This document shows positions 1 to 12,400 of a stretch of 64,000 nt of DNA, piece by piece. Location: positions 1,922,001-1,986,000 of the forward strand of contig OZ005703.1 of assembly GCA_963930775.1 (NCBI GenBank), in the 5' to 3' direction. The DNA is from Cliona cf. orientalis (Eukaryota; Porifera; Demospongiae; Clionaida; Clionaidae). Each line of letters begins with the position of its first letter. Positions within the stretch are counted from its first letter, which is position 1. A program made the position numbers and the translations under genes. Below the pieces are notes generated by a model, which had not been told where the DNA came from, did no database searches, and saw only the letters and a program-made list of their open reading frames with translations.

Positions 1-291
1 TACCTAATGCCTTAGTCACATAGAGTTATTTAACTACTGTCAGACAATGTGGGGAGGAATTACATTATACAAATTAGTCACATTTAAATAATTGTAGCCA
101 ATGCTTCAGTTAATACTACTCTCTCCCACTTATAATTATTACAGCCAGCCTCTCTGCCTTGTACCTGGGCCATCCCATGTTTTTCAGTGTTGTACATTGA
201 GATGGCCCAGCTATACTACTTACTAATAATTTTATGATAATTAGCTGTGTTGGTTTAGGATAATAAACCCCCAAGGAAGACCTACATTCAG

Positions 292-2209
292 ATGCCCGGT
301 AGAGACCCAAAGAAGATGTTGAAAGCATTCGAGTGCAGTTTCAGTAGCACTGGATTTTGTCCACCAGTGAATCCTGAACCAAATCCAAAAAAGCATTTTC
401 GAGTAAGAGCCAAATGCTAGCTACATTTAAATTCTATAAACACTGTGAACCATGCAGGTTGAAAGACAATTGCGTGCACAACAAAGAGGGTAAATATGTT
501 AATGTAACACAGGCACACCATTGGTTATCTGTTGACATTTATTATGATACTATTTCAAATTGATAGAATTTACCAGGGTCACGTGAAGGGCATGAAGTCT
601 GCTTTGACCAAGTATTTCTCCGACTTGGTAGAGCCCCATCAAATGAAGTTCAAAACTGGATATGAAGCCAGGTATAGTATAATGTATACTAGAAGCTGAT
701 GTACAATGTCATGTGCATGTACTGATCACTGAGCTACCACTGATAATATTTACCTTCTGAGTCAATTATAGATTTGGACAGCTGTATTGGATCAGTGACT
801 CTAAATCTGAAAAGAAACCACTTGAAAAGGAAGGTGATGTGAATTATTACACCTGGGCCTATCAACAACGTTTTTCTACTCAGTAAGGCTGCATGTTACT
901 CAGTGTTGTGTCTATGAAAATTAATGATAAACATAAAAAATAATAGTGTTACCTGCGATATTAAAGGGCTCACAACAGCAAAGTGCCATCCCCCTAAAAA
1001 GGATCATGAAGCATTTCTTATCGATCCGCTCAAATTTGAGGTGTATCTTCCACAGTATAAAGATGATGTCTTTGTTGCTGCTATCTCAGATCTCAAAGAA
1101 AATGGTTTTCGATTACTTGAAGTTTATCAACAGCAGAAAAAGCCTCTCAATACTTCATTTGATTTTGTACAACCAGGAAGGTATATACCATAATAATACT
1201 ATGATACTAAGATTGATTTTATAAATTCTATAGAAAGTATGATTTTCGAATAGCCGACTGTTGTGCTCTACTCACAAAGACGGATGATACCAAAGTAAAG
1301 CAAATAGCAGATGACATTACAAGGTCCATTCATAGGTATTATTATATTATAGAACTATGCTGCTGATCGTGTGCATCATAATAATATTATTATTATCATG
1401 ATAATGTATTATTAAACTTCAGAGAATCGAATGAATCTCTTAGAATGCGGCTGGCTGGAAAAGACTTTCATGTGAGGTTCTTTCGCCAGAAAAGGCAGCA
1501 AATTTATCAGTGGAAAGGCAAAGAGAAAGAGAAGTTAGAATTGCAAGAACACTGTACTGCAGTATTACTGCATGCATGCATTGTGTTATTATAATATTAT
1601 ACAGGTGGTATCTTGCTGAATTTGATATTGACACATTTGAAATGAGTGATGACAAACTTAAAGCCTGTAGACGGGAAATTTCTGAATTAGGAGATGATAA
1701 ATCTCATCGTTGGCCGGTTGAATTCAGTGGAGGACGCAGAAAAGAGATTGAGGTTTGCCAATTATTAATTTTAGTTATGATCTAAATTCAAAATTTTTTG
1801 AGTACACTAGTTGTTATAATAATATATTATTATTAGTTGTATACAGCTGCTTATTATTATAGTCTATATATAGACTATAATAATAAGCAGCTGCTTATTA
1901 TTATAGTCTATATATAGACTATAATAATAAGCAGCTGTATACAACTAATACTATGATTATACTATTAAAATTTTAATTATTAAATTTTAGCTTTGGAGCC
2001 GAAAAATTTTTCCAGAAAGGTATTCAAGCAGCCATCCAACAGCCAGGCTCTATATCGATCCTGACGCCACTGGAGAAGTGCTAATGCCACTCACCCAAGC
2101 AAAACCAGCGACGGTTTGGACAACTGATGAGCTCATGAAGGATTTTGATAAATTTGTCCAGGCAGCAAGTGAAATAACAGACTTCCTTGAAAGAGCACCT
2201 GAGATCTAG
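292..2209 (+). CDS. Unrecognised 8-exon protein, about 376 aa
   Basis: I do not recognise this protein. Exons by frame and splice sites: 292-402, 577-671, 772-882, 947-1180, 1234-1335, 1423-1533, 1605-1752 and 1991-2209, summing to 1131 bases (376 residues plus stop). All junctions keep phase, which supports a real gene although the introns are short. The protein is hydrophilic and rich in Lys, Asp and Glu, with no signal peptide or membrane segment, so it is probably intracellular. The ATG at 292 (MPGRDPKKML) is the first in frame in exon 1, but an upstream exon cannot be excluded. The exon 6 donor is a weaker GTTAGA; it was chosen because it alone keeps the frame into exon 7. The C-terminal exon contains RLYIDPDATGEVLMPL. 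The gene converges on the Rh transporter, with about 400 bases between stop codons. Its seventh intron holds a 120-base perfect palindrome. Confidence 0.7.
1831..1950. repeat. 120-base perfect palindrome made of two smaller palindromes
   Basis: The sequence reads identically on both strands around a centre at 1890/1891 (GCAG|CTGC). Each half contains its own smaller palindrome around AGTCTATATATAGACT, centred near 1868 and 1912. It is AT-rich apart from the CAGCTG boxes and lies inside the last intron of the unrecognised 5' gene. It could extrude as a cruciform or fold as a long RNA hairpin. A nested foldback MITE is the simplest origin. Confidence 0.9.
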
Positions 2210-2606
2210 AGTAACAATATTAAACGAGTGTAGCGGGAGAGAGAGCTAGAGTTCTTGATAATATTATAATATATTGTGCCTCGTTATTGACAGACTTACA
2301 TCCATAATAGTATTATTATAGTAGCTACTTATAATAATATTATTTTCCCTTTTTGTTGACAGTTGATGATAATTAATAGTAATTAATGTTATTAATTATG
2401 TATGAGGAAAATAACAAAAACCAGTGTCAAGCTTAGAAAACTCATCCTAAAGCAAAGATAATAATTATTCCTACTGTAACAATAATAAACCTGCATGTAC
2501 CATAATACATGAATGTATCCTGTGAAGTATTAAATTTGGCTGATATAATAATATACAACAATATCTAGTGTAAATCTAGCTATAGGTGTCAAGATGATGC
2601 TAATAG

Positions 2607-4329
2607 TTACTCTGGTTTTGGTGGCTGGGATGAGCCAGAGTACTGCAGCATAATACCATCTTTCCCTTGAGTTTTGACGATGATATCATTCTCAGCAGGT
2701 TCCCCAGAAGTGATGGGCAGGTAGTTGTCAGCATCATCAGCAAGCTGCATCCATCAACAAGTGATGAAAGTAAAAGCAACATTAGTAAGCTTCAACCAAC
2801 ACAATAATAATAATATTATTACTATTATTATAAAATTAATGCCTCCCAATACTAATTCTTAAGGCTAGGTGCATGTAGTACATGACATTGCATATACAGC
2901 CTTGTTCCCAGCCCTATTTCGTGGAAATAATGCTTTAATAACAGTGATTGTGACCTACCTCCCAGTATGGCTCATCATCATAGAGTTCATCAGGAGTAGT
3001 GCTTTGGAGGACGGGGAGGAAGCGAGCAATCAAACCTGCATGGGCCAATGCACATGTGTAATAGTCAAAAAATTATACTGACACTTAAATGAATTTGATC
3101 AATCTATTTCAACAAAAAGTTAAAATTCGCTGAGTTTCTGCTTACCAGTCAAAAGACCTCCAACAATGGCAATGACCAGAGTCGACACCAAGGTGGCCAG
3201 TTGGTATCCAGCCTGCTGTCCAGAAGTCCTGCCTTCAATAACAAAGCTACCCAGGCTGCAAGTGTGTGAGGATTGTGCATGTGCATAATAATATGTTTGT
3301 CTTAGTGCCATTATGTATCTGAAGAGGTCTACAATGGCCAAACATTTAGAAACTCACACACAGAGTGTGTGCAACTAAAGTGATCACTTTTGCTTGCTAT
3401 ACCTACTTAGCTAATGGACTTCCACTTAACCCAAGTACAATTTGCAGTACTACACTATACTCACAATGACATGCACCTCACTTCATTTTACAGCCACCCA
3501 TCCTTACGTTTGTCCATAGTTAGAGTGAGTGGCCACAGCAGCTCCAATGACAGAGACCAGACCAGAGAACACTCCTGGCATTCCATGAAGGTTGTGTACA
3601 CCGCACGTGTCCAGGATGAAGATTTTCTCCATCAGGGGCTATAAGATAAAAATTTAATAGTATACAAGAAAAGATACCACATATGCAAGTATATTTTTCT
3701 GTGATTTTGGCTTAAACAAGTACTATAATAAATATTATTGTAAGTTTTATGATTTGTATGTGAAAATGGTACAGGGTCGACAAGTTCTAATGCTCTATGG
3801 TGCATATACACTCCTCTCCTCTCGAACTGCTTACACTGAGGAACCGGAATCCAACGACAGAGATGACTCCACCAGAAAATCCAACAAACATTGCTCCCCA
3901 AGGCTGGAGCATCATGTTAGCCACAGCACCAACAGCCACACCTCCAGCAAGAGTGGCATTCTGAACATGAACCTACAACAGAAAAAAAAGTGTACCAGTA
4001 ACAGTTATGCACAATACTGCAGTAACTTTAATATCGTCCATGATTACTGCATTTATTCTAATACTCAAAAAATAACGAATTTCTGGTAAAGGTCGTCACA
4101 TGCTCCATTAAGATACACTATGGAAATGTCCTAGAACATGAATTTTTTTGCACTAATTAGATCTTGCATTTTATTAGCATAAACACAGAATAATTTCTAG
4201 GTGCTTGGAAAGTAGCTTACATACTTCATTGTCAATATTTACAAAGCTTGGGGTCACACAAAATGGGACATTACATGAATCTGATTCAAAGCCTCAAATT
4301 ACTTGGATAAAACAAAACTTCAAAACTCA

Positions 4330-4360
<31 letters not shown>

Positions 4361-5713
4361 GCTTAACAAACGCTAATTTTCACCATATCGATCTTCTTCT
4401 TTTCACTGAACAAGATGGAGAGGAGGAAGGAGGAGATGACACTGCCAGTCATGGAGTAGTAGGTGTTGATCAGAGTGCGATATTTGGCATCACCATCGGC
4501 CAAAACGGCGTTGAAGCTAGGCCAGAAAAGCCACAGAAAAACGGTACCTGGATGGAAGAGACAAGGAAAATAATATATCACTCTATATGGGGGTAGGGTT
4601 GCTATTACGCAGTTCCATGCATCCTATAGCATGATGAAATTTGGATATCAGAGCAGTTAAAATTAATTAATATCGATAGCTATTACTAAGCTACAGCAAC
4701 AGTTCATACCGATCATGGAGAACAAGTCAGCATGGTAGACTGATGAGTTTTTGACATGCTCGCGAGCCTTCTTATGGAAAAGGACAGTGGAAGCAGCAAG
4801 GCCAAAGTAAGCACCAAAAGTGTGGATGATCATGGAGCCTCCAATGTCTGTTGACTGGAAAACATGGCCGTTGAGAGTTTCGTTGACAGCGTAGAAGACG
4901 ACTTCAAACAGGGCAATGATGATCAGTTGAAAGTGACTGACACGGCCAAGAAGTGCACCCATCGTGATGAGCACTGCAGCTGCAACAAAGTCAGCATTCA
5001 CCATTCTGCAGTGGAAAATAAAACGATTAGAGCAAAATTATAAATTATGCTCTCTCTCCTCTTTCTCTCTCTCCCCTTCACACACACACATACACATACA
5101 CATACACACACATACATATAAATGCAGCCTTAGCAGTTAGCAATGTGCAGCTCTTACGTTTCCAGACCGATTCTGATCTTGCAGCAGCTCTCTACATCAA
5201 TGAGTGAGAACAGTCCCCTGGCGATGGTTGCCCACTGAATCGCAAATGCAGCCACAAGGAAGTTGAACGAAACACTGCTGTAGCCATAGCGACGGAGAAA
5301 GGTCATCAGGAAACCGAAGCCAATGAAGATCATCACGTGGACGTCCTGAAATACTGAACAGATGCAAAATTGAAAACATAGTCATAAAATGCATCTGGAT
5401 AAAAATCTGCATGCAACTGCATAAGTATTGACAAAAGCTATAGTATTGCATTTGAGCTCGAGATACAAAAAGTGAGCAATAGAGAAGTACATGTATCATC
5501 GATACTGATTGACGTACATGGGTAAGTTTTTTCCACATGTGCCAGAGGGTTCCCACCATGGAATGCCACGACATCTGAAGTATTCACAGGAGCGGGTGTA
5601 CCCAGCGAATCATATTCCACCAGAGCACCATAGAGGACCAGCATGATAACCTCAAATACAAACAGGAAGATTGGAAGAATCCATTTCTCGATTTTCTCTG
5701 GAATGACGCCCAT
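2607..5713 (-). CDS. Rh-type ammonium transporter (Rh glycoprotein family), 481 aa
   Basis: Rh proteins are trimeric membrane channels for ammonia/ammonium in the plasma membrane. Exons on the minus strand: 5518-5713, 5158-5353, 4710-5005, 4384-4547, 3835-3972, 3508-3638, 3146-3255, 2959-3035 and 2607-2744, totalling 1446 bases (481 residues plus stop), a normal family length. Diagnostic stretches are [20 protein letters not shown] after the first extracellular loop, [16 protein letters not shown] (a pore His), [19 protein letters not shown], and [17 protein letters not shown] with the second conserved His region. The N-terminus begins [20 protein letters not shown], a first membrane segment. 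The acidic C-terminal tail ([11 protein letters not shown], then a hydrophilic end) is cytosolic in the family. The exon 4 donor is a non-consensus GTGAAA just upstream of a 29-base G run in the sense strand. The gene is head to head with EIF2B2, 699 bases between start codons. Confidence 0.95.
4045..4192. mobile_element. MITE-like element, family A copy 1
   Basis: An element of about 150 bases in intron 4 of the Rh gene. Its core (TTTCTGGTAAAGGTCGTCAC, then CATTAAGATACA and CTAATTAGATCTTG) recurs at 12251-12423. The ends are degenerate inverted repeats (TACTGCATTTATTC against TATTCTGTGTTTATGC read from the other end). Confidence 0.7.
4330..4358. repeat. Poly-C tract, 29 bases
   Basis: An uninterrupted run of C on the plus strand in Rh intron 4, starting about 25 bases past the exon 4 donor. 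In the transcript this is a G run. Length may vary or be a sequencing artefact. Confidence 0.85.
5049..5122. repeat. CT/CA-rich microsatellite
   Basis: Imperfect CT runs followed by CA and CATA units in the intron between exons 2 and 3 of the Rh gene. On the sense strand this reads TG then AG, so it is not the polypyrimidine tract of the acceptor. Confidence 0.75.
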
Positions 5714-6412
5714 GATGGTCGATCGGAGTTTTGTGGATGAACTTGTTCTGTAGGTTGTCTCTATGAATGATATTGTATGATGTTCAGATTTTATCCACGA
5801 GGAGCGGGGAATCGGTGGACGACTGGTGAACGGTGCAGAGTTTCGGGCTCTTTATATCCATCCTGCAACTGACACCGTCCTTGATGAACGGCATGGCTGG
5901 CACGGGTTCGAGTCCGGGCAAATATTAATGTGATGATCTCAGCTCCATCTCGGTAGATATTTGCGTCTACAGCAAAATGGGATCATCAATATTATGGATT
6001 AATACGCTCCAAGCAGTCCTTAAGTTCTTAAGGTAGCTGTTCGCAGATCCCACGAGATCGTTCTTTGGACCTGTCATACTATAAATGGTTCCCCCTGAAA
6101 GTGGTCCCCCTGGACTGTCCATAGCAATTATGCATAGTCCCCCTGCCATTTACGAGGGCTGGGTTTCAGGTATAAATGGCCCGTTATCACGGTTAGTCTC
6201 AAGGGTTTGAATGCCAGGGTTAGACTCCAGGGTCTGTATGGCAGGGTTAGTCTCCAGGGTTTGTCCTGGGGGGACCAAATACAGCGCAGTGGACAGTCTG
6301 GCCATGGGGGACCACAATTTTGGGGGGACCGTTGACAGCGTGACAGACCACGCCCCAGTGGGCGCCCCAGTGGCGTGGTTAACGAGCAGAGCTAGCGCAG
6401 CAAAGCGAAAGG
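5714..6412. promoter_or_regulatory. Divergent intergenic region between Rh transporter and EIF2B2
   Basis: This 699-base stretch separates two head-to-head start codons and must contain both promoters and 5' leaders. I see no coding sequence that I can support. CTTTATATCC (5850-5859) is not a convincing TATA box. The part nearest EIF2B2 is more G+C-rich and includes CCACGCCCCAGTGGGCGCCC near 6348-6367. A 27-base tandem repeat lies inside it at 6191-6271. Confidence 0.5.
6191..6271. repeat. Three tandem 27-base units
   Basis: Units start at 6191, 6218 and 6245, each beginning GGTTAG(T/A)CTC(A/C)AGGGT. They differ at several positions. They lie about 140 bases upstream of the EIF2B2 start. Confidence 0.8.
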
Positions 6413-9400
6413 ATGTCTAAAGGTCAACCAGCTGAGGACGAAATCAGCGAAAAAGTTGATGGATTCGTCACTTACCTCAAGCACAAGAAGTGAGGAATGA
6501 ACAAACAAGCGATCTTTTGTCCACTTCGTGTCACGAAATGATCGTCTATTTATTCTAATTAATGCACATTGTAAACACGTGTCCTGTTCTTCCCGATTCC
6601 CCTGTATTATTCTGTAGCGTCCATAGCTCCTATGATGTAGCTAGGAAGACAGTGCTGCTTATGAGGGAGATATGCTCAAAGACAAAATGGAGTACTGCAA
6701 AGTGTGTACACATACATGTGTATTTGTATACCCGTGCATGCACATGTAGACTCATGAGACTAGTGCTGTGTATGCTTATTGTGAAGCCAGGAAAACTTGA
6801 TTTGTTGTTGAGCAGTCTCAGGATTTAAAAGTGGGTGGTCGATCATTATTTACCAAGATATATAATCGACATTGGAGCGATGCACATGTATAAAACTGTC
6901 CCTACATGACAATAAATTTTAAGTAGCATATACCTCCATTTGAAGGCAATAATGAAGATTGAAGTAGGTATCAGGGTGCTAATGAGAAACTATGAATCAA
7001 GTTTGCCTGCTATAAACTAAGCACGTCGGTATTATATATTTACACAATGTACATGTATATACTTACAGGGAGCTTGTGGCTAGATTACGCATTGAAGGGA
7101 AGAAGCTGAAGCTGGCTCAGCCTAGTGGTGAGCTGGAAAAGATGCACAAATGTGGTACTCATTCATCTGTACAATTTATTTTTTGCAGAGAATGCTGTAG
7201 AGAATATGGTAAGAAGAGGTAGGTGAGAGAGGTACATGTATGGTAATGACCACCCCTTGCATAACACACTGTACGTAATAGATAAACTATGGTTGCCCAG
7301 GATATACCATTCATATACCACCCTGAGCTCGAGGGCGTAGCCCGAGAGCGAAGGTGGTATATGAATGGTAAATCCTGGGCAAACATAGTTTATCTGTTTA
7401 ATATCTTGACCATGATTGGTCAGTGTAATCAGCAGACTGTTTACTTTTTCGTATTTGAGTTGGAGTAGTAGGTAGCTAGATTCTATCATAATGACAAATT
7501 GAATCTGAATAGTCTAACAAGCTAGAACCCTCCTAGTGATTGTATTACGTGTGGGAGCTACTAGCTGTAGCTAGTGAAAAGCTAGTAGCTACAATATAAA
7601 CTTGGTATGCCAGTGCAATTGTATTATTGGACTATTGTCAGGGGTAGGGAGTTATAATGCCTGAGGGCTGGGGTATATGGGAGTTATACCATGGCTTTTA
7701 CCTAGGATACAAGGCTAAGTCATGATATTAAGTGTACTTATAACAATTAATTATAAATGCATGTAGTGAACTAATTAATTCCAAGGATTGGTGTGCTCAT
7801 TATAAATTATTGATTGCAACAAGTTCTATAATGAATGGTCTTTGTCACTTTTTTGTTACAGTTTTGAAACTGGTGAGAGAGGAGTACCTTAGGTAAGCTT
7901 CACATTTAGCTTCTTAAAAATAATTATTGAATGATGTATATTGTTTTACCCCTATAGCTGTCGAGGGCAGGCTGAAGAATTGGATACAAAGGACTCCTTA
8001 CATGTAAGTGCTGATAATAATTTGAGGTGCCCCATAGTAATGTGATGGTTTCAGTTACCAATTGGCATGTCTCGTGGGTCAGCAGTGAGCTACTTGTAGA
8101 TTAATCTTTGTTTTGTAGATCCTATAAAGCAGATCCACTTAATCACTGTGGCATAATCTTAGTCATTCTTTCTGTCATCAAAGTTTCAAGTATTTTCTTT
8201 TGTGTTGCAGACTTTACTGAGGGGAGCGGCAGAGGTGGATGAGAGTGACCTTTCTGTACCCATCAACAATCTCAAGGTGCACATTACTACATGTATACCC
8301 ATTGCTGCTAGTAGTTATCGTTGACTTATGTACGTACTGTATTTTGCTTATTTGCTTAGGGCACAGTTATTGCATCCATTAATGAACTACTGGAGGAGCT
8401 GGAGGGAAGGTGTGTCTCTATAATCATTCTGTATGGTGGATAGGCTCATGCGTCCATTAATATAGATTTTACGTGAGTCACTTTTTTGCCTTACTATTTA
8501 GTGCTTCGAATATTGCATCTCAAGCTCTCGATCACATCCACTCTAATGAGGTGATTATGACGGCTGGTCACTCCAAGACAGTCGAGGCTTTTCTAAAGGT
8601 ATAATTATGCATAATATAAATTCACACCATCTGCTACTTTCCCAAAATATTTGATTAAGTGTTCATGTCAGTATAGGTGCCCATGGTGATTTTTTACAAT
8701 TCGTTTGTGCATGTGGCATTTTGAATAGTAGATCACCTTTCACAAGGGTGTACGTCATAAGGTCCAGATTCAGTATTGTAATGCCACCTATGGCTAGATC
8801 ATGCAAGAGCAATAAATATGGTATGCATGGTCATTGTATGCTCGGGGGAGGGGGAGGGGCAACTGGGTGGGTGGGGCTGACTAGGAGCAGGCAACTGAAA
8901 GATGATAGGGAATTGTGGACGAGCAAAATAACCATAGTTGGTGTGTATTCAACCACCCTAAAAAGGTCACCTTATGTATGTACAATGTACATGTATAGTA
9001 ATACCACATGTGCTAGTACTGAGAAGGGCAGCTGGTTCGTTGCCTGAGTCACATGCAGAAGTGTCACTTTATTGCTAATACTCGATCATGACAAAGGAAT
9101 GCATTGCTGCGGTCGATACAAATAACCCTCTTAACCTCGTCTTGCATAATAACAGTGCCACCTGCATGCTCTACATGACCCAGGCTCCCTTGGCACACAT
9201 TGGTATTGTTAAGTCCTAGACCTGGACGTTTAGACTGTGGCGTGCTGATGCTCAGGTGTGGATGTATAATAATAATATATATGCATACATGTCTCAATTT
9301 ACCCCCAACTACCAGTATAGATTTACTAGCAATTTTGTTAAGTTAATATCCAGTCACCGGTCTAGTTGAGCCATAGTTGAAATGAATTGCATGTTCATAA

Positions 9401-12400
9401 ATGAATGATATTTATAAGAGTTGCAACAGCCATAAAATTATGGCTTAATTGTGGATTAATTGAGCATTCTATCGAGCACAGTTACACCTGCATGTGTATG
9501 TTCAAGAAGTGTGCTGCTGATTAATTGGTCACATGGAAAGGGATTTTCCCCAAAGTTGTCTCAGTATGAATGCATGATGAGTTTATAAGTGTGCAAGTAT
9601 GTTTTGATCTAGTAAGTGCTTGAGAGTATGAATGATTGCTTATGACTGCAGGTATACTGTGCTTTGCAGGTCAGTTGTCCAGGAAAAGTTAGGGAATAAT
9701 ACCTGTCTCTGTCATTATATAAAGTGAAAGCCTTTGTGACTTGTAGTATAACTGAATTAAGCACTTGAGAGCCACTGTCTATTGATTGGACAACTGACCC
9801 TGCAGTGCACAGTACGAGTGAGTGTGAGTCAGCGTAGATTTTAATTAGTGCACATTCACAAGCATACACAAACATGGTGTATGAGCAGTCCAAGTGTGTG
9901 CGTGCATTTGTAATTACCTAGCAACCAAATTTTCAATTATCGGTTATGGGATGAGCGTAGATGATCATAGGGTAGCCTGATGATAAAAGGAGATCGTGGA
10001 CAGACGAATTAGTTACATGGCAGGGTATATATACTTGACCATGCATCTTGTGTACCCAAATTAATATCATGTATGTAGCTACTACATATTATTATGTGCG
10101 ACACTCAGTGTGTGAATATTTGTGTTGTTGACTGTATTTATTTTTACGTATAGGCAGCTGCTGTGAAAAGAAAGTTTGAAGTGATAATAGCTGAATCAGC
10201 ACCTTCGTACCAAGGCCAGGAGCTGGCCACCAAGCTAGCCAAGGAGGGCATTGAGACCACACTCATAACAGACTCAGCCGTCTTCGCCATCATGTCTAGA
10301 GTCAATAAGGTAGGAGAGGGAGGGAGGGAGGGAGGGAGAGGGAGAGAGAAGGTGGGGAAGGGGGCATGTTAAATTTTTAATACTGGTAAACACTATTTAT
10401 TGGATTAGAGGTGGTGAGTCAGCAAAAAAATATGCACAGCAAACTCTAATGCTGTGTATGCATAAGAGAGAGAGAGAGAGAGAGAGAGAAGAGAGAATAA
10501 TATTCAACATGCTAATAGCACCTTGTGTGTATTTTTTAACTTATAGGTCATCATTGGCACACATACAGTAATGGCCGATGGAGGGTTAGTGTATTCTTCA
10601 TCTATTTTGCTCAATCACTCATCGATTTTTTTTATCATTTTGATGCACAGACTAAAAGCTTTGAATGGATCTCACCAGCTGGCTCTAGCAGCAAAGCACC
10701 ATTCCGTCCCAGTAAGATAACTGGAAGATATCATGTGTACATGTAATACTGCAATATTTTTTAGGTTTTGGTGTGTGCTGCCTCATTCAAACTCTCGCCT
10801 CAGTATTTATGCTCCTATGATCAGGTAAGTTGATGCATTATTAGCAACACATCTGAATTAGTATTGCAGAACTCATTCCCAAGATTTGCATATTAATGAG
10901 CCCCACCTCCAAATAATGTACGTATGATAGTATGCATGACAATGACATCATACTTTCTACCAATACCCCACCCCAACCCTTCTCCAAAGATAGGTCATAA
11001 GTTCATTGTTACTGTGGTAATATCCTGTAATTATACCCACAAAGCTCTGATTATTGATCCTCGAAGATCTTTGCAAAATAATTATGCTACGTAGTATTTT
11101 GCGCATGCCCATGCACATCAGGCATCGCATGCACACTTGTACACTTGACATTAATTTGTTAACTACAAAACATTTCTTGTTGTGGCACTGACCCCTACAT
11201 GTACATGTAAGGCGAAGTTTATTTTTCCCACATTAATGGAATTAGCTAGTTACATATACATGTACTTACGTATATGTAACGATAGACCTCCATGCTATGT
11301 ATGTATATACTATTTTTTTAGTACTTTTGCATAGTGTGCACATTCTATACATGTGTCGCACTGAATGCAACATTCTTGATTCACGTTTCTCAGTGTGGAA
11401 ACTCGAACGCTCTCACCTGAACACTCCCAGACCATTGTCATGCATAGCATTAGACGTGGTCACACATGTGAAAAATGCATGTTTTCTTATAAAAAGGTCA
11501 CGCTACATACATGCTTGGGACATGGGACGTTTACATGCAGAAGACAAAAACTTAATAAACACAATGGCTATAATACAGCGAATTCATACGAACCTTAGAA
11601 TAATATATAGCGATATTGTGCATGATTCATGTACACCTGGACTGTTTTGTCGCTCAATAGGCATGAACTGTTCATGTGATTAATGCAGATATACACATGT
11701 ATATGTAGCTGACCTTTGCTATTTTATTTCAAGGTATTAACCACGGCACACGTATATAACTATGCATAATAATTAAATTAATTAATTGATTATGTCAATG
11801 GTGAATAGGCAAAAGAAGAATTGGTACAATTGAGAGAGAGAGAGAGATGGTATTAAAAACAGCTGCATAGTGTGTATATAGTGCATGGTATCTTCATGGT
11901 ACATGCATGCATTCATGATGGAATTATATAATAAAATTTAATGGCTTTGCTTGATTTTGTGTATGTACGTACATGTACGTGTAATATGATGTAATGCCTC
12001 ATTAGTGTATCTCATGACATAGCTTATGAGCGATATCAAGAGTATTATTACATGTATATGGGCAGATACAATATGTGAGTGGCGTTTCTGGCCTGTTCGA
12101 ATTCCAATGCTCGTTTGTTTTTCATCTTTCAGAGAACTGGAAATGGGCCCAAGGATCATGCCTCCAAGCTATTCTCCTAGTTTTCAATGTCATTAACAAG
12201 TTTTTCAGTATACAGACAGCTCTATAGACTACAATGTACATGTATGTTACTACCGTGTTTATTCTAATGAATACAAGCTAAAAAAATAATTACAATTTCA
12301 ATATTAGCCCGATTTTCTGGTAAAGGTCGTCACACGTCCCATTAAGATACATTACAAAAAGGCCTAGAATGCAAATTTTCTTGCGCTAATTAGATCTTGT

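Noticed and set aside
7163-7489. Two minus-strand frames overlapping the foldback element
   Set aside because: They arise from the palindromic arms and overlap EIF2B2 exon 4; no support as genes.
11297-11683. 128-residue plus-strand frame in EIF2B2 intron 13
   Set aside because: No family similarity, no splice support and composition like the surrounding intron.
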